A stretch of DNA of 64,000 nucleotides, taken from contig NZ_WELI01000010.1 of NCBI RefSeq assembly GCF_009184635.1, forward strand, positions 124,001-188,000. The letters run 5' to 3'. The translations under genes were made by a program, and so were the position numbers. The stretch's first letter is position 1. Every line of letters begins with the position of its first letter. Shown here in pieces: positions 9,414 to 17,385 of the stretch. Under the pieces are notes generated by a model. It was not told the origin of the DNA and made no database searches. It saw only the letters and a program-made list of their open reading frames with translations. This DNA comes from Rudanella paleaurantiibacter (lineage in GTDB: Bacteria; Bacteroidota; Bacteroidia; Cytophagales; Spirosomataceae).

Positions 9414-10883
9414 TTAAACCAGCTTCCAGCCTTCGCGGTATTCACGTTTTACAAACTGGTTGGCATCGTCGAAGTTCGTTACCTTCATGTTCACGCCATC
9501 CCACATCAGGCGCTTACGGCCGGGGTAGTCGAAATTGCGGCTGTTGGCGCGCGGGGTGCGCAGCGTGTAGCTCCGAATGGCAAGGTTACCCATCAGTACC
9601 GACTCGGTGAGCGGGCCGGCAAAATCGAACGACGAGTGCAGAGCTTTGTGCTCCTTGCTGTTGAAACCAGCCTTACAAGCCTCGGTCCACAAAATTTGGT
9701 GGCCGTTTTCGGGCAGTTTGGTTACACTTTCTGGTTTCGGGTCGCCCACGTATTTCTGACCGCTCTTGGTGTACAGACGGGGATCGTTGCCGTACAGACC
9801 GCAGACAAGCAGGCCTTTGTCGCCGATCATCAACATGCCATTTTCGCCGTTTTCGGGCATCGGCTCGCCCTCCGGTAGCCATTCGGGCCGGAACGGACGA
9901 ATACCACCATCGGACCAGGTCATCCGAACGTCCTGCTTGTTTTTGGCCGTTGCCGGAAACTTCAGCTCCACGTGCGACGACGGTGGGCAGCCTTCGGGAA
10001 TGTACTCGGGTGTCCAGTCTTTAAGGAACACCGAACCAATGCTGGCTTCCACTTCCGTGGGGTAGCCCAGGCGGAGTACCCGGAACGGTACATCCATGAT
10101 GTGACAGCCAATGTCGCCGAGGGCACCTGCCCCGAAGTTCCACCAACCCCGCCATTTGAAGGGGTGGTAGGCTGGCGTATAGCCTACTTTCTGGGCGGGT
10201 CCGAGCCAGGTATCCCAGTCGAGGTCGGCGGGGACTTCGCCAGCCGGTGGCGGTACCGGAATTCCCTGTGGCCATACTGGGCGGTTGGTCCAGAGGTGTA
10301 CGGTATGCACCTTACCGAGCAGCCCTTTGTCGAACCAGGCTACCATTTGCTCCTGCTGCGGGTTTGAGGCACCCTGATTGCCCATCTGCGTCACCACCTT
10401 GTATTTGCGGGCGGCTTCGGTCAGCATCCGGGCTTCGTAGATATTATGAGTGAGCGGCTTCTGCACGTACACGTGCTTCCCCAGCTGCATAGCGGCCATG
10501 GCCACAACAGCGTGGGTGTGGTCGGCAGTCGAAACCGTAACGGCATCGATGTTTTTGGCTTCCTTCTCCAGCATCTGGCGGAAGTCCTTGTAGCGCGTAG
10601 CCTTGTCGTGCTTCTTAAACTGAGCCTGCACCTGTTCGCGGCTCCAGTCGACATCGCAGAGGGCTACCAGGTTGTTGGCTCCGTTGTTAAACGAATTGTT
10701 GGTGTCCGAAAAGCCTTTGCCAGCGATTCCGACGCCAGCAATGTTCAGCTTGTCGCTGGGGGCAATGAACCCCTTGCCCAGCACATGGCGGGGTACGATA
10801 AAGAAGCTACTCGCTGCGGCCAGTGCCCCGGTTTGCAGGAACTGACGCCGTGAGGGGCTCGTTGACTGTTCTGACTGATCCAT
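9414..10883 (-). CDS. Gfo/Idh/MocA-family oxidoreductase, Tat-exported
   Basis: The 489-aa protein starts with a twin-arginine signal (SRRQFLQTGALAAASSF), so it should be folded with its NAD(P) cofactor in the cytoplasm and then exported. The Rossmann domain follows (LNIAGVGIAGKG, with VSTADHTHAVVAMAAMQLGKHVYVQKPLTHN; the EKP motif is replaced by QKP). The C-terminal substrate domain contains GDIGCHIMDVPF. This architecture is very common in Cytophagales, where such proteins act on carbohydrates or cyclitols in the periplasm. The substrate is unknown. The gene is transcribed alone, 61 bp downstream of no other same-strand start, with the MFS gene upstream ending at 10945. Confidence 0.9.
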   Translation of the reverse strand: MDQSEQSTSPSRRQFLQTGALAAASSFFIVPRHVLGKGFIAPSDKLNIAGVGIAGKGFSDTNNSFNNGANNLVALCDVDWSREQVQAQFKKHDKATRYKDFRQMLEKEAKNIDAVTVSTADHTHAVVAMAAMQLGKHVYVQKPLTHNIYEARMLTEAARKYKVVTQMGNQGASNPQQEQMVAWFDKGLLGKVHTVHLWTNRPVWPQGIPVPPPAGEVPADLDWDTWLGPAQKVGYTPAYHPFKWRGWWNFGAGALGDIGCHIMDVPFRVLRLGYPTEVEASIGSVFLKDWTPEYIPEGCPPSSHVELKFPATAKNKQDVRMTWSDGGIRPFRPEWLPEGEPMPENGENGMLMIGDKGLLVCGLYGNDPRLYTKSGQKYVGDPKPESVTKLPENGHQILWTEACKAGFNSKEHKALHSSFDFAGPLTESVLMGNLAIRSYTLRTPRANSRNFDYPGRKRLMWDGVNMKVTNFDDANQFVKREYREGWKLV

Positions 10884-10944
10884 GAATCAGGTGGAAATGT
10901 GGTTGATAGTTGCGCGCGTGACTGCCCCTTAGCAGTCGGCTAAA

Positions 10945-12228
10945 TTAGAAAGGGTCGCTCCCCTGCATTTTACCCGCAACCGACTGAAAATTCGTCGGCC
11001 GACTTAACCACCAGAAACCTGCCGTCGAGAGGGTACAGGCGCCAGCGGCTACCCACCACAACGTAACAAACCCCGCCGACCCGGCTATCTGGGCACCCAG
11101 CAACGGGCTGATGAGCTGCGAAATGGCCCAGGCCATAGAATACAAAGCCATGTACTGGCCCCGATTCTGGGCATTTGACCGGGTAACGGCCAGCGTTTGC
11201 ATGAACGGCATAGCCAGCATCTCACCAAAGGTCATGAGCAGGATGGTGATGAGCGCCAGGCCCGGCCAGGTGCTCAACGTAAGCACGGCATAGGCCAGTC
11301 CGGTAAGCCCCACGCCAAGGGCAATGATCATGAGTTTGGAGCGGGCATCGGGCAGGCGTTTTTCGAGGGTAAATACCAGCGCCATCTCGACCGCTACAAT
11401 CAGTAGCCCGTTCAGGCTCATGAGCAGGCCAATCTGGGCTTCGCGGAGGTGAAGTACCTGCTTGAAGTACAGCGGCAAGAGACTGAACATCAGTATAAAC
11501 GCGCAAACAAAGAGCAACGTCAGGCCCATAACACGCAGAAAATACCCGTCGCGGTAGGCCGATTGCACGGGTTCTGAGCGTGATGGTGGGGTAGCATGGG
11601 TACTTTCGGCGGAGATCGGTTCGGGTGAAGCAGGTGCTTTTTGCGCGCGGGGCAGGGTCAGGTATAAAACCACGGCGGCCAGAATGCACGTCAGGCCGTC
11701 GGCCCAGAAAAGCAGGCTGTAGTCGATGCCGGCCAGGAAACCACCCAGGCCGCCCCCCACGGCCCAGCCGAGGTTGATAGCCAGCCGGTTGAGCGAAAAC
11801 GCCCGGGTCCGGTTGGCTTCGTCGCTGTAATGGGCGATGGCCGCCGAGTTGGCCGGCCGAAAGGTGTCGCCAAGGAGCGTGAAGCAAAAAGCCGCCCCAC
11901 ACATAGCCGTAAAGTCGGTGACAAACTGAAAGCCCAGCAGAAAGACCCCACCAAAAAAGAGACTGTACAACTGCACAGGAGCAAACCCAAAGCGGTCGGT
12001 CAGGCGACCGCCGAGGTAAACGCCCACAATGGCTCCGCAGCCGTACAAGGCCATCACTACGCCCGTTTGAGCTACAGTGTAATGCAGCTTTTGGGTCAGG
12101 TAAAGACTCAGGTAGGGGAGTACCATGGTGCCGCACCGGTTGATGAGCATCACCCCCGACAAAAGCCAAACCGAAGGCGACAGACCCTGGTACGCATTTC
12201 GGTAGAGTTGAATGACCCGGTTACTCAT
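10945..12228 (-). CDS. MFS transporter
   Basis: The 427-aa inner-membrane protein has about 12 hydrophobic segments in two halves, separated by a polar linker (~190-215, rich in Ala/Pro/Ser/Glu). The MFS loop signature GVYLGGRLTDRFG follows helix 2. It resembles YdhP/MdtH-like drug-efflux MFS proteins, but the substrate cannot be read. Its start overlaps the stop of the upstream PD-(D/E)XK-like gene by 8 bp, so translation of the two is probably coupled. Together with the DMT gene it forms a three-gene operon. Confidence 0.88.
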   Translation of the reverse strand: MSNRVIQLYRNAYQGLSPSVWLLSGVMLINRCGTMVLPYLSLYLTQKLHYTVAQTGVVMALYGCGAIVGVYLGGRLTDRFGFAPVQLYSLFFGGVFLLGFQFVTDFTAMCGAAFCFTLLGDTFRPANSAAIAHYSDEANRTRAFSLNRLAINLGWAVGGGLGGFLAGIDYSLLFWADGLTCILAAVVLYLTLPRAQKAPASPEPISAESTHATPPSRSEPVQSAYRDGYFLRVMGLTLLFVCAFILMFSLLPLYFKQVLHLREAQIGLLMSLNGLLIVAVEMALVFTLEKRLPDARSKLMIIALGVGLTGLAYAVLTLSTWPGLALITILLMTFGEMLAMPFMQTLAVTRSNAQNRGQYMALYSMAWAISQLISPLLGAQIAGSAGFVTLWWVAAGACTLSTAGFWWLSRPTNFQSVAGKMQGSDPF

Positions 12229-12796
12229 TCACGAAAATTTTCTTGTCGGTGATGAGCGGGCGGTGTTCATCCAGAAACGCCTTGAAAAGCCGGATTTCTT
12301 CCAGTTGCCGGTCAATCGGGGTAGTTAGGGCGTAGCTTTCCACGTACACATCCTGAAAATCAGTAATCACGTACTCCATGAGCCGAATCCCTTTCTTTTT
12401 GAGGGCGTGCAGGTACAGATTCTGATGGTTGTGCACGTACCGGTCTTTCTGGTAGGAGGAGGTCGTTTTCAGGTCGACGGCTTTGAATTTGCCGATCAGG
12501 TCTACGTAGCCGTAAAACAGTACGTCGTCAATTTCCCACTGGCAATACACCTGCACATCCACAATAGGCCGGGGGAGTAGCTTGCGTACGTTGGCCAGAA
12601 TCGCCGGGTCGAACCGCTCTTCGTCTGTCCCCTTAATCACGGCTTCTTCAAACGAACTGCCCCGTTCCTGAGCGGCTGTGGTGGGCCTGGGCACGCGGTT
12701 GATGGTGGCCAGTACATCGGCCTCGCTCACCGGGCCGCCGTGCAGGTAGCGCGAAAAAACGTTGAGCAGCGTGGGGTAGAAGCGGTAACGAATCAT
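12221..12796 (-). CDS. PD-(D/E)XK nuclease-like protein
   Basis: This 191-aa protein starts at the ATG at 12796, two bases after the DMT stop; a longer frame exists but would overlap that gene. The central GYVDLIGKFKAVDLKTTSSY fits the D...(D/E)xK core of the PD-(D/E)XK superfamily. GSSFEEAVIKG before it and HNHQNLYLHALKKKGI after it resemble the flanking motifs of RecB-like exonuclease domains. No helicase or phage gene is adjacent, so a repair or defence role is only a possibility. Being sandwiched by overlaps between two transporters is unusual for a nuclease. Confidence 0.6.
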   Translation of the reverse strand: MIRYRFYPTLLNVFSRYLHGGPVSEADVLATINRVPRPTTAAQERGSSFEEAVIKGTDEERFDPAILANVRKLLPRPIVDVQVYCQWEIDDVLFYGYVDLIGKFKAVDLKTTSSYQKDRYVHNHQNLYLHALKKKGIRLMEYVITDFQDVYVESYALTTPIDRQLEEIRLFKAFLDEHRPLITDKKIFVNE

Positions 12797-12798
12797 GC

Positions 12799-13242
12799 CT
12801 AATTTTTGACGACAAATACGACTCCGGCAATGATGAGGGCCACCCCAACCAGCCGCCAGATATTGGCCGGGTGCGACTGAAATCCGAGTAACCCGTAGTG
12901 GTCGAGAATAACGGCGGCAATGAGCTGTCCGGCCACACTCAGACTCAGCAGGTTGGCGGGCCCTATTTTCGAGACGCTGATAATCACCGTGGTCACATAA
13001 CAGGCACCAATGACGCCACCGGTCCATTTCCACCAGTTAATCTGCCGAAGTTCGTCGGCGGTGGGGGTTGGGTTGCCCGAAAACAGGTGAACGGCCACCA
13101 GCGCAAAAAAGCCCGTTCCGAACGAAATGAGGGCGGCCAGTACGGGGTTACTCAGGGCGTGCCGAAGCGAGGAGTTGACCCCCGACTGTACGCTGATGCC
13201 AACGCCCGTCAGAACGGCCAGAATAAAAAACAGATACTGCAT
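12799..13242 (-). CDS. DMT-family transporter (YdcZ/DUF606-like)
   Basis: The product is 147 aa with five predicted membrane helices: MQYLFFILAVLTGVGISVQ, then ALISFGTGFFALVAVH, GGVIGACYVTTVIISV, LLSLSVAGQLIAAVILDHYG and VGVALIIAGVVFVV. The HYGLLGFQ segment and a length near 150 aa are typical of DUF606/YdcZ half-size DMT proteins, which probably dimerise. The substrate is unknown. I chose the ATG at 13242 because upstream residues of the longer frame do not look like family sequence. It is the first gene of an operon with the nuclease-like and MFS genes. Confidence 0.82.
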   Translation of the reverse strand: MQYLFFILAVLTGVGISVQSGVNSSLRHALSNPVLAALISFGTGFFALVAVHLFSGNPTPTADELRQINWWKWTGGVIGACYVTTVIISVSKIGPANLLSLSVAGQLIAAVILDHYGLLGFQSHPANIWRLVGVALIIAGVVFVVKN

Positions 13243-13298
13243 GCAGAGAAGGCAAAACGATTCAACCGCAAAAATAGCGGTTGCCCCCGGCATCCGGG

Positions 13299-13721
13299 TT
13301 ACCGGCGGCTCTTTTTCATCTCCTGTTGCCGCATATACATCCCGTCGATGGTGCTAAAGAGTTGTTTGAGCGTAAACGGCGACGACTGACGGAGCTTTAC
13401 CCCGCCATCTTTCCCGATTAGCAACGCCTGAAAGCCCGTTTCGGGTACGTCGAGTGTGCGGGAGAGGTAGGCCCGGTCGGTGGCCGAGAGGTTGTCGGCA
13501 GTTAGCTCCCGAACCAAAAGGTCACGTTCATCGAGGCCGGGCCGGTCGGCGCTGAACAGTTGACGTTGCTGCCGGAGTTCGGGCGTGTTGGCGGAGGGTG
13601 CGTACAGAAGCACGATCCGGTTTTTCCACTGGCGTTCGGCGAGCCACTGCCGGAGGGTTGGTTCGGCAGGTTGGGCGTCAATCGGTAAAAGGAGCATAGA
13701 CAGCAGCAATAATTGGCGCAT
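13299..13721 (-). CDS. DUF4174 domain-containing secreted protein
   Basis: The 140-aa protein has a signal peptide (MRQLLLLSMLLLPIDAQPAE) and a thioredoxin-like DUF4174 domain: RIVLLYAPSANTPELRQQRQLF, ERDLLVREL, then FQALLIGKDGGVKLR. DUF4174 proteins lack the CxxC pair of thioredoxins, and none is seen here. Function is unknown; location is periplasm or outer membrane. It lies 39 bp downstream of the MpaB-like gene on the same strand and may share its transcript. Confidence 0.72.
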   Translation of the reverse strand: MRQLLLLSMLLLPIDAQPAEPTLRQWLAERQWKNRIVLLYAPSANTPELRQQRQLFSADRPGLDERDLLVRELTADNLSATDRAYLSRTLDVPETGFQALLIGKDGGVKLRQSSPFTLKQLFSTIDGMYMRQQEMKKSRR

Positions 13722-13760
13722 AGACGTAGCAGTTTGGTCTCTGACTAACACGCCCAGCGG

Positions 13761-14531
13761 CTAACTGTTTCGCCTGTCGAGAGCGCGAATCTGATCGAGG
13801 TATTCGGTAGGTAACAAGACCCGTTGTACCACCGACCGCAGCCCGAGGCCGTTCAGGATTCGGTACAGGCCAATGGTTTGGGCTAGTACTGGTTTCTGGG
13901 GCAGGGGCAGTCGTTCGCTTACGGCCTTAGGCACCAGCAGTGCCTGCGCCTGTAGCAGTAGATTGTATCGCCAACTGCCCAATTGTTCGCGGTAGCGGGT
14001 AAAAAGCCGGTCGGTAAAGTCGCTATGAGCCAGGTCGCGGTCGAGGTGCTGTTGCCGGTCGCGTTGCCAGTCGGTGTAGTTTGTGGGGAGGTCGGCCACG
14101 CCCATACCCGCACCTACCGCCCGGAATACGGTAAACAGTTCATTTTGCTCGTGGGGTAGCAGGGGCCGGTGCAGCAGGGTATAGGCCCGCTCCGAATAGT
14201 CGATGAGCATGTAGAGAACATCGCGGTAGGCCCAGTCGGGAATGGCGTACCCGCGTTGCCGTTCAACCCCGCCGTGAATTGCACCCATGCGGTGAACGGC
14301 CTGCTGTGCCCGGTCTTCGGGGGCGAACACGATTTCCTGCGCGTACCGAACGGTAGAAAAAAGCCGGGCAATAGGGTCGGCAGGGAGCTTACCGGTGAAA
14401 AACAGCCAGTCGACCGCCTTATTGAGGGCAAATTCGGCCGCTGAGCCGGCAAATACGAGCAGAATTACGTCGGCATCGCCCCAAATACGCCGGACAATCG
14501 AATCGGGTTTGACGAAATACGTCGTCGTCAT
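13761..14531 (-). CDS. MpaB/rubber-oxygenase-type DUF2236 protein
   Basis: The 256-aa protein resembles the DUF2236 family (ER-bound oxygenase MpaB, rubber oxygenase Lcp). It has an N-terminal tryptophan and glycine-rich SIVRRIWGDADVILLVFAG, then DPIARLFSTVRYAQEIVFAPEDRA, the conserved histidine segment MGAIHGGV, DVLYMLIDYSERAY, and FRAVGAGMGVADLPTNYTDW. The family is helical and binds haem b in the characterised latex-clearing members. Substrate is unknown here. It is followed at 39 bp by the DUF4174 gene and preceded at 23 bp by the OmpA gene, so the three probably form one operon. Confidence 0.78.
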   Translation of the reverse strand: MTTTYFVKPDSIVRRIWGDADVILLVFAGSAAEFALNKAVDWLFFTGKLPADPIARLFSTVRYAQEIVFAPEDRAQQAVHRMGAIHGGVERQRGYAIPDWAYRDVLYMLIDYSERAYTLLHRPLLPHEQNELFTVFRAVGAGMGVADLPTNYTDWQRDRQQHLDRDLAHSDFTDRLFTRYREQLGSWRYNLLLQAQALLVPKAVSERLPLPQKPVLAQTIGLYRILNGLGLRSVVQRVLLPTEYLDQIRALDRRNS

Positions 14532-14554
14532 AGTTACGGGTTGGGATTTGTTGT

Positions 14555-15385
14555 TTACAGTTTCAAAACCACAAATTCAACGCGCCGGTTCTTCTTTTTG
14601 TTGTCTTCTGAATCGTTAGGAGCCACAGGTCGGGCGTCGCCGTAGCCTTTGGGAATAAGCCGATTAGCGGTAATGCCCCGCGTTACCAGATAGTTGGTGA
14701 TGACCCGCGCCCGGTTTTCCGACAGGGCCTGATTGAGCCGACGGTCGCCTACGTTATCAGTATGCCCCGCAATTTCAATTGTGAGACTCGGGTTGGTTCG
14801 GAGGGTTTTGAGCAGTTTGTCGAGTTGCGCGCCTGATTCGGGCCGGAGTACGTAGCTGCTCTGGTCAAAATACACATTATCGAGCCGAATGGACTGATTC
14901 ACTTTCAGGTCTGTAAATACCGTATCAATCCGCTCCATGACGGCAATATGCTCGTAGGTGCCGCAGGTATCGCACGACACCAGCAAGACTTCTTCGGTTT
15001 TGTAGTAGCCTTTCACATCGGTTTTGACCACGAGCGTATCGGTCCGGGTAAGGACAAACCGAAAGGGTTGCCCCGGCTTACTGCTCCCTTTGAACGACTT
15101 TTTGGCCAGCACCGCCTGTATATCGTACTGCGCACTGATGTCGGCCTGCGTTTTTTCGTCGATCGCTCGCACTGTAAAGTCAACGGGATTCGCTGTTATG
15201 GTGCTTTGGGTCGCTCCCGATACGGCCGACTGCGGTACGTCGGTACGTTTGACGGTTACGTTCTGGGCCACCAATCGGGCGTGGGTGAGCAAAATCAGAA
15301 CGCTCAACAGACTAATCAGAACAAGGCTACGGCGGTACAGACAAGGCACGATGAAAGAGAGTTGGTAACAGTTACTTCGTCTCAC
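14555..15385 (-). CDS. OmpA-family outer-membrane/peptidoglycan-binding protein
   Basis: A hydrophobic N-terminal segment (SLVLISLLSVLILLTHARLVAQ) precedes a ~150-residue beta-rich region and an OmpA_C domain (NVYFDQSSYVLRPES, then IEIAGHTDNVGDRRLNQALS, and NRRVEF at the end). OmpA_C domains bind diaminopimelate in peptidoglycan and anchor the envelope. No ATG is available: GTG at 15385 is the first possible start after an in-frame TAA upstream, and another GTG about 11 codons later is also possible. The total is about 276 aa. It heads an apparent operon with the MpaB-like and DUF4174 genes. Confidence 0.85.
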   Translation of the reverse strand: MRRSNCYQLSFIVPCLYRRSLVLISLLSVLILLTHARLVAQNVTVKRTDVPQSAVSGATQSTITANPVDFTVRAIDEKTQADISAQYDIQAVLAKKSFKGSSKPGQPFRFVLTRTDTLVVKTDVKGYYKTEEVLLVSCDTCGTYEHIAVMERIDTVFTDLKVNQSIRLDNVYFDQSSYVLRPESGAQLDKLLKTLRTNPSLTIEIAGHTDNVGDRRLNQALSENRARVITNYLVTRGITANRLIPKGYGDARPVAPNDSEDNKKKNRRVEFVVLKL

Positions 15386-15471
15386 AAAGACTGTACCAGC
15401 CTCACCTTACCGCTCTAATTGGCGGGATGTATGTTTCTGGTTTATTGTTTTTGGTTTAACGTGAGTCATGG

Positions 15472-15588
15472 ATAGTTGCTGACGCCAGGGCCTTCGACAG
15501 GCTCAGGCTGACGGGTAACTCGCAAATTTGTGGTCAGCCCGGACCGCGTGCGGTTGAGCCTGTCGAAGGCCCTGGCGTCAGCAACTAT
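15472..15588. repeat. Long perfect inverted repeat, REP-like
   Basis: Two 34-nt arms (15472-15505 and 15555-15588) are perfect reverse complements around a 49-nt loop. Each arm contains CCTTCGACAGGCTCA, the core of REP-like palindromes found in many bacterial genomes. The outer sequence AACGTGAGTCATGG (15458-15471) is matched inversely, with one mismatch, at 15614-15627, suggesting a larger nested structure. Confidence 0.85.
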
Positions 15589-15688
15589 TTACATAAAACA
15601 CAATGGGCATTTACCATAACTCACGTTGGTTTATTGTTGTTGAGGTTTCGGTCTATGCTATTTCTCGGAACTTACGTTGAGGGAAGCA

Positions 15689-15783
15689 ACCACTGACATG
15701 GTCTTTGACCACTGTCAGGGTTTGGTCGGGCCACCGGTGTGATTGTACACACCCTGACAGTGGTCAAAGACCCTGTCAGTGGT
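15689..15783. repeat. Second long inverted repeat
   Basis: Two 32-nt arms (15689-15720 and 15752-15783) are reverse complements with one mismatch, separated by 31 nt. The arm sequence (containing GGTCTTTGACCACTGTCAGG) is unrelated to the neighbouring repeat. It lies 73 bp beyond the stop of the Gfo/Idh gene and could act as a 3' hairpin. Confidence 0.85.
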
Positions 15784-15855
15784 GTAGCGAATACAGATTA
15801 AGGTTGTAAGCCGAATACAGATTCAACGCGAAAGCCCATTCTGAATCACGACGGG

Positions 15856-17271
15856 TCAGGTCAGGTTAGGCTCGGGGCCACGAAAACGGTCTTTCTGGTC
15901 AACAGGTGGCAGTTTGACCGGTCGGCCTTCGCGCGCCGACTGGTAAATGGCCTCCATAATCTGCTGATCTTGCAAGCCTTCCTGTCCGGGCGTGTACGGA
16001 TCTTTATCTTTCAGAATACAGTCCGAAAAGTGGTCCATTTCGGTAGCAAACTGATTTTTGGGTGTAATGCTCACGTTTTCCTGCCGCACAATTGGGCCAT
16101 CGGCGCGGGAGGTGGTTAGTTTCTGGCCTTCATAGGCGTAGGCATTGCCGAGCTCGTACCAGCCGCGTTCGGTCATAACCCGGTACTGCCGGGCGTCGTG
16201 CACATTGTAATGGGTAGCACAGTTGGCAATTACGCCACTCGGAAACTTCATCTGCCACGAACAGACTTCTTCCACCTCCTTAAACAACGGATTGGCAGGG
16301 TCGCTGGCGGTGTAGGCAAATACTTCGGTGGGTTCTTCGCCCAGAATAAACCGGGTCGTGTTGAGGCAGTACAACCCAATGTCGGGTAGGGCACCGCCCC
16401 CGGCCAACGCTTTGATGTGTCGCCAATGATTGGGATTGGCCGACGACTGGCAGTTGTAGGCATCTACAAACTTGGGCTTACCGAATTCATTTTTTTGAAG
16501 TTGCTCGCGCACGTACCGGTTGTACGGCTCGTACTGAATCCGGTAGGCAATCATCAGTTTTCGGTTCGCTTTCTGGCACGCATCGATCATGGCCCGGCAC
16601 TCGGCCGAGGAATTGGCCATTGGTTTTTCGCAGAGAATGTGCTTACCCGCCTGCGCCCCCCGAATGGTGTACTCGGCGTGCATGGAGTTGGGCAGTACAA
16701 TGTAGATGACCTGCACCTCAGGGTTATCTTTGAGCTTATCGTAGGTGTCGTAGCTGTAGCAACTTTCGGGTTTGATGCCGTACTGCCGGGCCACTTTCTG
16801 GAGCTTTTCGGGGTTACCGCTCACGAGCGCCACAGGCTTCGATTTTTTGCAGGCTCCAAAGGCGGGCAGCAGCTCCTCTAAAGTCAGGTGCCCTAAGCCC
16901 ACTAAGGCATAGCCAACCCGCTCGTCGTTGGGTAAGGGAGTAGGAACAGGGCCCGACTGCCGGTCGGCATCCGATTTCCAGGCTTCCAGCTCAATAGGGG
17001 TATCGGATTGGGCGGGTACGTTGGCCGGTGGGGAATAGGGTGGGGAACTGGGCACCTGCTGACCCGTTGGTGCTTTGTAGGTGCCCGAGGTAGGCACCGG
17101 GTATGTAGGCGACTGCCCCTGAGTCTGGCAGGAAGCCACCATCCCTGTAGCTACCCCGGCCGCGACCGCACTGCCAGCCGCCTGTAAAAAGCTTTTTCGG
17201 CTGATGAGCCCGTCGGGGCCCGGCATCGCCAGCTCGGCCCGGCCCTTCATGAATTTGTCCAGTAACGACAT
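15856..17271 (-). CDS. Gfo/Idh/MocA-family oxidoreductase, exported (glucose-fructose oxidoreductase-like)
   Basis: The ATG at 17271 gives 471 aa. Residues 1-60 hold a variant Tat-type signal (LISRKSFLQAAGSAVAAG, R-K instead of R-R) ending at a cysteine (MVASC), which suggests a lipoprotein. A ~70-residue Pro/Ser/Thr-rich linker follows. The Rossmann fold then reads VGYALVGLGHLTLEELLPAF, with VLPNSMHAEYTIRGAQAGKHILCEKP containing the EKP catalytic lysine, and GALPDIGLYCLNTTRFILGEEP in the substrate domain. Glucose-fructose oxidoreductase is the nearest well-known relative. It is a second, unrelated copy of the same superfamily in this window; its substrate is unknown. The patatin gene lies 114 bp upstream on the same strand. 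Confidence 0.88.
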   Translation of the reverse strand: MSLLDKFMKGRAELAMPGPDGLISRKSFLQAAGSAVAAGVATGMVASCQTQGQSPTYPVPTSGTYKAPTGQQVPSSPPYSPPANVPAQSDTPIELEAWKSDADRQSGPVPTPLPNDERVGYALVGLGHLTLEELLPAFGACKKSKPVALVSGNPEKLQKVARQYGIKPESCYSYDTYDKLKDNPEVQVIYIVLPNSMHAEYTIRGAQAGKHILCEKPMANSSAECRAMIDACQKANRKLMIAYRIQYEPYNRYVREQLQKNEFGKPKFVDAYNCQSSANPNHWRHIKALAGGGALPDIGLYCLNTTRFILGEEPTEVFAYTASDPANPLFKEVEEVCSWQMKFPSGVIANCATHYNVHDARQYRVMTERGWYELGNAYAYEGQKLTTSRADGPIVRQENVSITPKNQFATEMDHFSDCILKDKDPYTPGQEGLQDQQIMEAIYQSAREGRPVKLPPVDQKDRFRGPEPNLT

Positions 17272-17385
17272 ACTACCTCCTGTTTTGTTCAGGGGGTAAA
17301 CCCGTCGTCTGAAGATTTTTCCGTAAAATCTACTTAAATGGTAGAATTTTATCCTGTCATCCATTAAAAACCATAAACCCAAAAC

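Larger units (their letters stand above)
15386..15855. other. Repeat-filled spacer of 470 bp
   Basis: No gene is visible. The stretch is dominated by two large inverted repeats (annotated separately), with an outer imperfect inverted repeat around the first (15458-15471 with 15614-15627) and a direct repeat GGTTTATTGTT at 15439-15449 and 15628-15638. It should also hold the promoter of the OmpA-led operon. Confidence 0.7.
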
